DNA of 50,346 nt from Tychonema litorale BBK16. GTDB lineage: Bacteria; Cyanobacteriota; Cyanobacteriia; Cyanobacteriales; Microcoleaceae. Position numbers and translations under genes: made by a program. The stretch is taken from positions 16,016 to 66,361 of the forward strand of contig NZ_JAKJHX010000011.1 in assembly GCF_021648855.1 (NCBI RefSeq). The letters run 5' to 3'. The notes under the pieces were generated by a model that searched no databases, was not told where the DNA came from, and saw nothing but the letters and a program-made list of their open reading frames with translations. Numbering within the stretch: the first letter of the stretch is position 1; every line of letters starts with the position of its first letter. Of this stretch, positions 8,767-16,794 are shown piece by piece.

Positions 8767-9678
8767 ATGAGAAATCAACGCCCACTGTGGCAACATCCTT
8801 TATTTCAGAGACCATTAATCGTGCTGTGCTTCTGCTTAATTGCCTCAGCACTGTTTGGCATATTCGGTTTCGGTAGACCAAATATTGCAGTTGCGATCGC
8901 CCTCGATCTCAGCAGCAGCACCTACCAACCCCAAGCCTTCAATGCTCCAGGCACAATTATGCAGCAGGAAGTGGCAGCAGTCAAAGCCTATCTAGAAGTA
9001 AATTCTAAATTACCAAGCAACCCAAATACAATTCAAGTCTTTGGGATTGGTGGTGGTAAAGCTCCAGCATTAACTACTAACTTTAGTTCAGATACAAAAA
9101 AGGTAGAAGCAGAATTAGTCAGAGCTTTGCAAGACCCCAATCTGCCTAAATCTATCCAACCAGAACCCCCCCAAGATAGCCTTGACGTTCCCATCCGGCA
9201 GGCATTGAACGCTTTTAAAACTGCGCCAAGTAGCTGTCGAGAAATTGTGATTGTTAGCGATGCCGGAATTGAACTTTCCCCGCAAAGTGTCAGTGAAGCG
9301 GTCGCTCAAAAAGTTAAAATTAATGGCATTACCTTCGGGGGGAAAAGTTTCGAGCCGCTCAAACAAGCTACTGTAGAAACAGGAGGAATTTATATTTCCG
9401 GTGCCGATGTTAATCTCAATACTTCATTTACAGAGAAAATCTTTCCCAAGCTCAATAGTAATATTAAATGGGTAATTTTTTGGTTGGGTGCTGCTTGGAT
9501 TGCCTTGATGTGGACGCTGACGATGCCGCTCGATCGGTGGTTGTTTCAAGGGACAATGAAAATGAACATGACTCTAGCAGGTCAGGCGGCTTTGGGAAAT
9601 GCGTTTTTCTGGACTGCAAGTACGCCTAGCATTATCTGGAAATTAGTTGGTTTGCCAATTTTTGGTGATGGTTGTTAA
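8767..9678 (+). CDS. von Willebrand factor A-like membrane protein
   Basis: About 303 residues. An N-terminal transmembrane helix (LIVLCFCLIASALFGIFGF) leads directly into a vWA-like fold that begins IAVAIALDLSSSTY, with the DxSxS metal-coordination motif. A second strand, EIVIVSDAGIEL, supplies the later aspartate. A second hydrophobic segment (VIFWLGAAWIALMWTL) follows the domain, and the C-terminal tail is hydrophobic too. The vWA domain is therefore probably displayed between two membrane anchors. It lies 36 nt after the binding-like protein and before the tubulin-like protein. GTG at 8764 directly precedes the ATG. The vWA role (protein-protein docking) is family knowledge; the partner is unknown. 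Confidence 0.75.
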   Translation: MRNQRPLWQHPLFQRPLIVLCFCLIASALFGIFGFGRPNIAVAIALDLSSSTYQPQAFNAPGTIMQQEVAAVKAYLEVNSKLPSNPNTIQVFGIGGGKAPALTTNFSSDTKKVEAELVRALQDPNLPKSIQPEPPQDSLDVPIRQALNAFKTAPSSCREIVIVSDAGIELSPQSVSEAVAQKVKINGITFGGKSFEPLKQATVETGGIYISGADVNLNTSFTEKIFPKLNSNIKWVIFWLGAAWIALMWTLTMPLDRWLFQGTMKMNMTLAGQAALGNAFFWTASTPSIIWKLVGLPIFGDGC

Positions 9679-9784
9679 CTGGCGGGGGTAGGCACGGGGC
9701 ACTACCCCTACAAAACCCTGTTCACCAAAGAAACGAGGCTCTTTTTCCAAGCAAACCAAGCAAGGCAGAGCAAGAGTGATATTG

Positions 9785-9810
9785 ATTCCCAGGCTCTGCC
9801 TGGAAACCAG
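9785..9810. repeat. CCAGGCAGAGCCTGG-type palindromic repeat (copy 1)
   Basis: A short REP-like palindrome with arms around TTCCCAGGC and GCCTGG. Related copies lie at 13330-13355 and 45131-45156. This one sits between the vWA and tubulin-like genes. Confidence 0.65.
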
Positions 9811-9850
9811 TTTAAACAAGTTAAATTAAAAACAAAAAGGAGGGGGTTTT

Positions 9851-12800
9851 ATGGCTACTGTTGATGAAAAAAGTATGGTTCCTACAATTCTAATCGGAGT
9901 AGGAGGAACGGGTAATGAAGTGCTGGCAAGAGTGCGCCGTTTAGTAGAAGAAACTTATGGGGGTTTGAAGAATTTTCCGATTATCAGTTTTTTGGTAATC
10001 GATACAGATAAAGAATACAAACTAAACAATCCTGGTGCGGGTGGAACTCCATTTAAGGATAACGAGAAATACTTTGCTAAAGTCAGTGGCAATGAAGTTG
10101 AAAATATCATGTCCAACATGGGCAACTTCCCCTGGATCGAAGCTTGGTTTCCCAATGAATTAGAGCGAAATATGACGGCTTTAGAAGCGGGAGCCGGACA
10201 GATTCGTGCCTGCGGTCGGTTTGCTTTTTTCTGTAACTATCACAAGATTAAGCAATCATTTAATGCGGCGTGCGATCGCGTAAAAGGTCACGACACTTTT
10301 ATGCTGGACAAATACAACGTCAAGGTAAACAATAATTCCATCAACGTGTTTATCACCGGCTCAATTTCTGGTGGCACCGGTAGCGGAATGCTCATCGATA
10401 TCGGCTATGCTGTCCGCAAGTGGCTCCAAGGACAATCAAGTTCTACCACAGCTATTGTGCCGATGCCTAACGCTTTTGCTGGTATCAATGTAGGCGATCG
10501 GGTTGTAGCTAACGGTTACGCAGCCTTAATGGAATTGAGCTATTTCTCCGACTACCGTACAGAATATGCAGTGCAGTTTAGTGCCGGTTTAATTGATGAA
10601 ATTCGCGATAAAAGACCTGCTTTTGACTTCACTTACTTAGTCGGAACTAAAAATGGTGAAACTGAATTTCCCCTAGACCAAATTCGGGAAATGATCGGTC
10701 AGAATATCTTTCTGGATCTGACCTCAGATTTCGCTCCACACAAGCGATCGATTCGAGATAATATTAAAGGTTCTTGGGCTGCACAAGACCCTGGTGGTCG
10801 CGGCTATTCCAAACAATTTATGAGTTTCGGGTTGTCAACAATTGAAATTCCCATCGCCCAAATTCGCACATCTTTATCCAATCGGTTAGCCGCTGATTTT
10901 GTGACTTGGTGGCTGAACGAATCTGTGCAATTAGTTCCCAATTTGTTGGAGGTTGTACAAAGTGACCTCAAGCGGATTCGGTTGACAGAAATGGAAATGC
11001 TGACTGACTTGAGTGCTGCGGGCGATAAGTCTTATTTAGCAGAACTTTCCAACTGGGTAAATAGCATCCGCAACGAAATCAATGCCGATAAAAAAATGCA
11101 ATGCACCCAACAAGGATTCTTGGGTATTTTCGGCTCGGAAAAAGGCAAAATTCTGGAATTTGTCAATTACTTGCAGAAAAAGGTTGAGGAATATCGCAGC
11201 GATCACTTACGCGAAATGAGTCCTGATGAGCGGCTACATGGCGATTACTTGCAAAAAATGTACGACAACCGTAACCGGATCATCAAAGAAGGACGAAAAA
11301 CCCTAGAAGCTGAATTTTATACAATTCTTGAAGATCGCAACAAAGGGCCGAAATTTGCTGATGCTTTTATCGCCACAGTGCGGCAAATTTTTGAGAATGC
11401 TGTGGAAAAGTTTCGCCGGGAAGGAGAAAAAGTTTGGGAGCCAAATGAGGCTCGTTTCCAGCAACAATACCAAAAGGGTTTGGAAGATATTAGACACTTT
11501 CAAGAGCAGTTTGGTTTGAGCAAACAAGATGCTATGGAAAAGTATTGTGTTACGGCTCTTAGCGGGTTAGAGGGGAGTTTGATTGCAATTATTCAGCGCA
11601 AATCCCGATCCTTGGGATTAGAAGTAATTGTCAGGCTGCAAGATCATTTAACAGAATTAGAAACTCGTTTGGCTCGCTTAAATCAAAAATTACGCCAAAA
11701 TCGCGATGAGTTTCAAAGAGCAGCAGACCAACAAGCCAGTAGTGCTGATGTGTTGGTAATTAACGGTATCAAATTGTTTGACCGTCAACAGCTCAATGAT
11801 TTGTACCGAGATGCGATCGAGCAATTAGCAGGTGCTTCTGAAGGTGCGAAAAGCAAGTATGAATTGGGGATAGATGGAACTTGCAGCAATTTGTCGAGTC
11901 AAGTGCTCGCAGAAGCTAGTCCGATGTGGAAACAAAACCGCGAGGCGGACGAGGTGATGCGGCTATTTGATTTGCCACAATTGCAAGACGTACAAGATCC
12001 AGATTTCAAAGAAATTATCGATCAAAAAACGCAGTTAGTCATCAAGAATACACCTAATAATAGTCGCTTGAAGCGAGATTTGGCAGCCTGTGATGGACTG
12101 TTCAAAATGTTTAAAAATGATGAAGGTGACATCCGTAGTCAATTAAAAATTGCCTATGATAAATCTAAACCCTTAATTTTGCTTTCCAGGCCGATCATGA
12201 GTGGCAGAGATGCAGGGTTTACGGAAGCACTCAATACTAAAGCTGCTCTTGTTGGTGGACGTAACGCTACCGAAGCAGCCGCCATCAAATTAATCCCTTT
12301 AATCAAAGAACGGGTTGGGAGTAGCGATGCGATTACTCCTCTGGGAGAAGACGAACGTCACCGGATTGTATTTGTGCAAGAAGTCGGCGGTTTTTCGCTA
12401 CGCTGTATTGAAGGAATGCGTGAATTGCGACAGTCTTATCAAGATTGGAAAGGTCAATCAATCCAAGCAAAACGGGCGATCGCACGGGGAGAAAACAAAG
12501 ACCTTCCTATTCCAGTACACATTCAAAAAGAAGCACCTTTTTGGGATGTGTTTCCAGAGGATCCGAAGATTTTACAATTGATTGTGCAAGCACGAGCATT
12601 GGGCGTTGTGCGACGGGAAGAAAACCGTAGTACGAAGGAAAAGGTGATTCGCTATACGATAAAATCTGTGACTGGTCAAGAGAATGTGGATCTGGCTTCT
12701 AGCTGGGAAGAAACGCTGCAACTTTTGGAAGTTGTGGCCTGTCGTCCTGATAAAGAAGAGATTGAAAAACAGGTGAAGGCAATTTTGACTGCGGCGGAAA

Positions 12801-13234
12801 CAGTGCCACAAAAACAACAGTTATATAGCCAATTGATGGGATATCTCGATATGCGGGAGACCGAATTGGAGAAAGAGGGAGGAAATGAAAGTCCTGTTTA
12901 TAAACGAGAACTGAAGATTATTCAAGAGGTGATAGTAGGTTACAAGTTTTATCCGCCGGAGTCAGGATCATCTAACATTCAAACTCCGCCGCCAGTTAAT
13001 CCTGTAACTCCTTCACAGCCTCAACCAAATGGAATGGCAGTACGTTCAGAATTGGACAAAATTTATACTGATGATACTGTCATTAATGCTCCTGGGGGTA
13101 TTTCGACACCGCCAGTTCAACCGCCAATTCAACCTGTACAAGACTTTGTGTTTTGTACTAACTGCGGCCACAAGAATCCAAGTAACTCGAAATTCTGTGC
13201 TAAGTGCGGTACGGGGTTGACTAAAGTTGGTTAA
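9851..13234 (+). CDS. Tubulin-like (Tubulin_2) GTPase-type protein with C-terminal zinc ribbon
   Basis: An 1127-residue cytoplasmic protein with a strong Shine-Dalgarno (AAGGAGG). The N-terminus has a Rossmann-type glycine loop (ILIGVGGTGNEVL, about residues 13-25). Near residue 170 is the tubulin/FtsZ phosphate-loop signature (SISGGTGSGMLIDIG). Between and after them the sequence fits the bacterial 'tubulin-like' family rather than FtsZ. A long, charged middle (about 370-1000) with coiled-coil-like stretches follows, then a Pro/Gln-rich linker. The C-terminus is a four-cysteine zinc ribbon (CTNCGHKN...FCAKCG). FtsZ proteins are only about 400 residues, so this is not the division protein. 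Context with vWA and Ser/Thr kinase genes suggests a regulated GTPase/scaffold. Polymerisation is not shown. Confidence 0.85.
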   Translation: MATVDEKSMVPTILIGVGGTGNEVLARVRRLVEETYGGLKNFPIISFLVIDTDKEYKLNNPGAGGTPFKDNEKYFAKVSGNEVENIMSNMGNFPWIEAWFPNELERNMTALEAGAGQIRACGRFAFFCNYHKIKQSFNAACDRVKGHDTFMLDKYNVKVNNNSINVFITGSISGGTGSGMLIDIGYAVRKWLQGQSSSTTAIVPMPNAFAGINVGDRVVANGYAALMELSYFSDYRTEYAVQFSAGLIDEIRDKRPAFDFTYLVGTKNGETEFPLDQIREMIGQNIFLDLTSDFAPHKRSIRDNIKGSWAAQDPGGRGYSKQFMSFGLSTIEIPIAQIRTSLSNRLAADFVTWWLNESVQLVPNLLEVVQSDLKRIRLTEMEMLTDLSAAGDKSYLAELSNWVNSIRNEINADKKMQCTQQGFLGIFGSEKGKILEFVNYLQKKVEEYRSDHLREMSPDERLHGDYLQKMYDNRNRIIKEGRKTLEAEFYTILEDRNKGPKFADAFIATVRQIFENAVEKFRREGEKVWEPNEARFQQQYQKGLEDIRHFQEQFGLSKQDAMEKYCVTALSGLEGSLIAIIQRKSRSLGLEVIVRLQDHLTELETRLARLNQKLRQNRDEFQRAADQQASSADVLVINGIKLFDRQQLNDLYRDAIEQLAGASEGAKSKYELGIDGTCSNLSSQVLAEASPMWKQNREADEVMRLFDLPQLQDVQDPDFKEIIDQKTQLVIKNTPNNSRLKRDLAACDGLFKMFKNDEGDIRSQLKIAYDKSKPLILLSRPIMSGRDAGFTEALNTKAALVGGRNATEAAAIKLIPLIKERVGSSDAITPLGEDERHRIVFVQEVGGFSLRCIEGMRELRQSYQDWKGQSIQAKRAIARGENKDLPIPVHIQKEAPFWDVFPEDPKILQLIVQARALGVVRREENRSTKEKVIRYTIKSVTGQENVDLASSWEETLQLLEVVACRPDKEEIEKQVKAILTAAETVPQKQQLYSQLMGYLDMRETELEKEGGNESPVYKRELKIIQEVIVGYKFYPPESGSSNIQTPPPVNPVTPSQPQPNGMAVRSELDKIYTDDTVINAPGGISTPPVQPPIQPVQDFVFCTNCGHKNPSNSKFCAKCGTGLTKVG

Positions 13235-13257
13235 AGGTTTTTTGTAGCAAGATATGA

Positions 13258-13313
13258 GGGCGGGTTTATGAGATTGTAGTTTTTAGGCAATTATTATCGG
13301 TGAACCCGCCCCT
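13258..13313. repeat. GGGCGGGTT-ended hairpin repeat (copy A)
   Basis: A short element of about 56 bp bounded by GGGCGGGTTTA and GGTGAACCCGCCC. Copies with the same ends lie at 25481-25540 and 48513-48570, all in intergenic spacers. Inverted termini make it MITE-like in shape, although it is too short to encode anything. Confidence 0.65.
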
Positions 13314-13329
13314 AGAAAATTTTCTAGTC

Positions 13330-13355
13330 GTTCCCAGGCACCACCTGGGAACCAG
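13330..13355. repeat. CCAGGCAGAGCCTGG-type palindromic repeat (copy 2)
   Basis: Palindrome GTTCCCAGGC...CCTGGGAAC located just upstream of the kinase start; same family as 9785-9810 and 45131-45156. Confidence 0.65.
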
Positions 13356-13379
13356 TTATAGAAGCAGGATTAGCAAATA

Positions 13380-15053
13380 GTGATATTACCAGAACTATCG
13401 GCTGGAACTTTGATTAAAAATCGCTATCTAATTGACCACATTCTGGGTCAAGGTGGATTTGGTCGCACTTATTTAGCTTTAGATAAACAACAAGAACATA
13501 ATTGTGTTCTCAAGGAGTTTGCTCCTAGCAATACTAAGCCGGAAGCATTGCAAAAAGCTCGCGAACTATTTGAGCGAGAAGCGAAAATTTTATCTCGGCT
13601 CAATCACCGCCAAATCCCAGAGTTTTTGGAATGGTTTGAGGATGATGGACGCTTATTTATTGTGCAGGAATTTGTAAATGGCAAAACTTATTGCAATTTA
13701 CGGCAAAGTCAAACATTTGCAGAACAAGAGATTGTTCAATGGCTGCGGGATCTTCTGGATGTACTCGTATATATTCATGGGCAAGGAATTATTCACCGAG
13801 ATATTTCGCCGGATAATATCATGTTGCCAAATGGCAAACAAAAGCCGGTGTTGATTGATTTTGGTGTGGTTAAATATGCGGAGACTCAATTACGCACTAC
13901 TGGTGAATTAAGCCAACCTACGCAGGTGGGAAAAGGAGCTTATGCTCCTTCTGAACAGTTGCGGGGTGGTGAGTGTTATCCTAATAGCGATCTTTATGCT
14001 TTGGCTGTGACGGCGGTTGTTTTGCTGACTGGTAAAGAACCGAATGATTTGATTAATTATGATTCGGAGTGGGATTGGCGATCGCACGCGAAGGTCGATC
14101 GCAAACTGGCGCAGATACTTGATAAAATGTTGGAGCGAAAACCGAGCGATCGCTTTCAGTCCGCTAAAGAGGTATTAAATGCTCTTATGAGTTCATCCAA
14201 AACTGAAGTGAGTGAAGGTTCAGGCCTATCTCCGACTCAACTTTCTCCAGATATTCAAAATACGGGTAATCCATACCACCCTCTAAACTCTAATCGGAAT
14301 CAAAATACTAACAATCCATCTTGGAAAACGATCGCGCTAATTGTCCTACCAACTCTGCTGCTAATAGGCGGGGTTGCCAGTCTGGAGTCGCCTCGCATCG
14401 GTTTTTTATGTGGCCCTCTGAACAACTGTGCTGCGGATAAACCCTTTAACGAAAGTTACAACAGCGCGGTCAAACAGGCTGGTGATAGCCGTGTTTTGGG
14501 GCAAAATGCTCAAACTGCCGAAGAGTTGCAGACGGCGCGCGATCGCCTGAAAAACGCGATCGACCAATTATCCAGCATTCTGGCCACGGCCAAAGTCTAC
14601 CCCGATGCCCAAAAGCTGTTGCCATCTTATCAAAGCGAGTTGACTGCGATCGAAGCGCGTTTGACCAGAGAGCAACAAGCTATGAAACTATTGGAAGAAG
14701 CAGAGGCGATCGCCACTAATGCTCCAAAAGAAACCGAATTATCAAAACAGACAACTGCGTGGACTCAAGCAGCAGACAAGCTCAAAGCAATTGCTGCCGA
14801 TTCCTTCGTGGCTGAGAAAGTGAAAGCTCGTTTAGCAGAGTGCGATCGTAAAATTAAAGAGATTGAAATTTCCGTCTCGCCATCGCCCAGCCCCGAACTG
14901 CCTAGCCTCGAACCGCCCAGCCCCCAAGCAACACCAACTCCTGCTGACGACCTTTTTAGACCCCCATCTGGGAGTAGCGAGCCGACACCAGCGCCACAAC
15001 CCTCGCCATCTCTTCCCAATGCCCCAACTCCTAAACTGGAACCCCTCTTCTAA
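13380..15053 (+). CDS. Membrane-anchored Ser/Thr protein kinase (PknB/Hanks type)
   Basis: A 557-residue kinase with GTG start. The kinase domain covers about residues 10-275. It shows the glycine loop LGQGGFGRTYLA, catalytic lysine in CVLKEF, HRDISPDNIML (catalytic Asp) and LIDFG (Mg-binding DFG). It then has an activation segment GKGAYAPSEQ, all apparently active. A transmembrane helix (TIALIVLPTLLLIGGVAS, about 320) leads to an outer region with several helical stretches and a Pro/Ser-rich tail (SPSPSPELPSLEPPSPQ). It follows the tubulin-like gene and precedes the first COP23 gene. Likely substrates include the module's own proteins (inference). No PASTA domains are seen. Confidence 0.92.
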   Translation: MILPELSAGTLIKNRYLIDHILGQGGFGRTYLALDKQQEHNCVLKEFAPSNTKPEALQKARELFEREAKILSRLNHRQIPEFLEWFEDDGRLFIVQEFVNGKTYCNLRQSQTFAEQEIVQWLRDLLDVLVYIHGQGIIHRDISPDNIMLPNGKQKPVLIDFGVVKYAETQLRTTGELSQPTQVGKGAYAPSEQLRGGECYPNSDLYALAVTAVVLLTGKEPNDLINYDSEWDWRSHAKVDRKLAQILDKMLERKPSDRFQSAKEVLNALMSSSKTEVSEGSGLSPTQLSPDIQNTGNPYHPLNSNRNQNTNNPSWKTIALIVLPTLLLIGGVASLESPRIGFLCGPLNNCAADKPFNESYNSAVKQAGDSRVLGQNAQTAEELQTARDRLKNAIDQLSSILATAKVYPDAQKLLPSYQSELTAIEARLTREQQAMKLLEEAEAIATNAPKETELSKQTTAWTQAADKLKAIAADSFVAEKVKARLAECDRKIKEIEISVSPSPSPELPSLEPPSPQATPTPADDLFRPPSGSSEPTPAPQPSPSLPNAPTPKLEPLF

Positions 15054-15290
15054 TCTCGAAATCTTTAAATTTTCTTGCTCAGTTTTGCTTTATAATTTTA
15101 ATCAGCAGGCAGATATAAAAAATAGTCAGCAGATAGCGATAGCAGGTTGAATCAGAATCTTGGCTGCTAGTCAGTCATTCATTTGAACAGCCGCTGCGAC
15201 TTGTCGCGCTGAGTTAATATCCACCTAATCAGAATCAGCAATCATTTCTATCTAACATATCCATCCAATAAATTAGGAATAAAATTGCCA

Positions 15291-15896
15291 ATGAAGCTTC
15301 AGTCACTGATATCGCTAATTACTGCATCTGCGATCGGACTTACTACCACGATTGTCGCTGGCAGTCCGACTACCGCACAAACCACAAACTCTTTTTCATG
15401 TGGCAAAAAAGCAGGTGAACCAGCAACTATTGTCCAAACACCAAAAGGTAATTTTACACTAATCAAGTGGGTTTCTAATAATTTTTCAGACTCTGGATTC
15501 GATGCTCAGCGGCGATGCGAAGTTGTGTCTGGTAGATTTCAACAGTATCAACAATCTGGAAAACTTAAATTCCTGACAACAGGAATTATCAACCGCCAAT
15601 CTGTAGTTTGCGTTGCTCATCGCAAGGGTGGTGACTGTGCCCATGACTTGCCCAATAATGGATTGTTGTTTACAATTAAACCGGGCAGTGATGCGCGAGA
15701 TACATTAAAACGTCTGGTAAATTTGCGCGAACGAGCTAGCGCAAATTCACTCAATGAAAGCGCTCCTTCTAACCGAGTTGATTCCGAAATAAATAATCAA
15801 CTTTATATCGATATGGGCGAATATCTCCAAACTCAACCTATAGAATCTGAATCTCCGCAGTCTGTGGAATTTGGTGCTAGCAACCCACTTTTTTAG
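15291..15896 (+). CDS. COP23-domain secreted protein (copy 1)
   Basis: A 201-residue exported protein of the COP23 family, named after the 23-kDa circadian oscillating protein of cyanobacteria. It has a signal peptide (to about TTAQT), then the conserved core: FSCGKKAGEPATIVQT, IKWVSNNF, RRCEVVSGRFQQYQQSG, FLTTGIINRQSVVCVA, GLLFTIKPG. It ends with LYIDMGEYL. Four cysteines in the core could form disulfides. The ATG at 15291 with AGGAAT upstream is preferred to the TTG at 15285. It is the first of three family members here. The molecular function of COP23 proteins is not known to me. Confidence 0.85.
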   Translation: MKLQSLISLITASAIGLTTTIVAGSPTTAQTTNSFSCGKKAGEPATIVQTPKGNFTLIKWVSNNFSDSGFDAQRRCEVVSGRFQQYQQSGKLKFLTTGIINRQSVVCVAHRKGGDCAHDLPNNGLLFTIKPGSDARDTLKRLVNLRERASANSLNESAPSNRVDSEINNQLYIDMGEYLQTQPIESESPQSVEFGASNPLF

Positions 15897-16014
15897 GATG
15901 AGTTTTTCGTCGCATGAAATATGGTAGGGACACGGCAGTCCCCATAGGTGTCAACTTAAGCTGTCAGCCCGCCAAGTCCGTTAGTTCTCCCACGAGTCCG
16001 ACAGGGGTTGAAAC

Positions 16015-16076
16015 CCCTGTCTCAAAGCGCAAGTCCTCTCAAAGAGGACTGATGAGTTCTTGAGTCCTCTTTGAGA
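16015..16076. repeat. Two nested hairpins in the spacer between COP23 genes
   Basis: The spacer 15897-16178 starts with a fragment related to the GGCAGTGCCGT repeat (GTAGGGACACGGCAGTCCCC, about 15924-15943). It then has a hairpin ACAGGGGTTGAAACCCCTGT and a longer inverted repeat with arms TCCTCTCAAAGAGGACT and AGTCCTCTTTGAGAG. A CT-rich tract (16125-16160) follows. It looks like a repeat sink with no coding potential. Confidence 0.55.
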
Positions 16077-16178
16077 GCGTCCCACCGACGCGGAACACCC
16101 GTTTATGGATAAAAGAAACTCTTTCTCCCCCTCTCTCTTTCTCCCTCTCTCCCCCTCTTGTTTCTTAGGAAGTGATTG

Positions 16179-16733
16179 ATGAAACTTCTGGTATTGAATT
16201 CAATTCCTACAACTTTAGCATTTACTTTGGCGAGTACAATTACTTTTAGTAGTCCCAGCCATGCTCAAGCATTAAGTTTTATTTGCGGTACAATCAATGA
16301 TGAACCAGCAATCATTGCTCAAACAGCACAGGGCAATATACCAGTAGTTAGGTGGGTATCTGATAATTTGCAATTTCTAGACATTAATTCCCGATCGCAC
16401 TGCGAACAAATGGCCGATCAACTTCAGAAAGATTGTCTCCAACCAACTAATGCTAGTCAACAAAGAGGAGTTTGTGCGATCGGTCGAGGGAGTCGTTATG
16501 ATAATTTAGGAACTAATAGTTCTGAGCAATTGCCTCCTCTTTGGGGTCAAGACATTCAGTTGTCACAATCCCCAGCAAAATTGCCAAGATTTCCTGTTTA
16601 CATTCAGATGAATTTTTTTCTAAATGTTTTGCCAGCAGCAGTGGCAGTTCCTAGTAATCCAAATATTTTCATTGCTCCCGCGTCTGGCGGTGGCATTCAG
16701 CGCGAACCTGAGCCAACTGGTTCTTTGTGGTGA
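16179..16733 (+). CDS. Divergent COP23-like secreted protein (copy 2)
   Basis: A 184-residue exported protein. The signal peptide ends near SPSHAQA. The first half follows the COP23 core (LSFICGTINDEPAIIAQTAQGNIPVVRWVSDNL). The middle is shortened: the FQQY...LTTGI...VVCVA and LLFTIKPG blocks seen in copies 1 and 3 are replaced by unrelated sequence. A C-terminal VYIQMNFFL block corresponds to their YIDMxEYL. A Gly/Pro tail follows. ATG at 16179 with AGGA upstream is preferred to the TTG at 16176. It appears to be a decaying or specialised paralogue. Confidence 0.72.
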   Translation: MKLLVLNSIPTTLAFTLASTITFSSPSHAQALSFICGTINDEPAIIAQTAQGNIPVVRWVSDNLQFLDINSRSHCEQMADQLQKDCLQPTNASQQRGVCAIGRGSRYDNLGTNSSEQLPPLWGQDIQLSQSPAKLPRFPVYIQMNFFLNVLPAAVAVPSNPNIFIAPASGGGIQREPEPTGSLW

Positions 16734-16794
16734 AAATTATCTGGATAGGTGGCTCAAAATCAAAAATTATTCGTTAAGATTAGGTGTGAATTTT

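Noticed and set aside
9851..13234. Tubulin-like gene as ftsZ
   Set aside because: It is nearly three times the size of FtsZ, has a zinc ribbon and lies outside a division-gene context.
16624..16794. Longer start for the TPR protease overlapping the second COP23 gene
   Set aside because: The extra 57 residues are out-of-frame COP23-like sequence; the signal peptide begins at ATG 16795.
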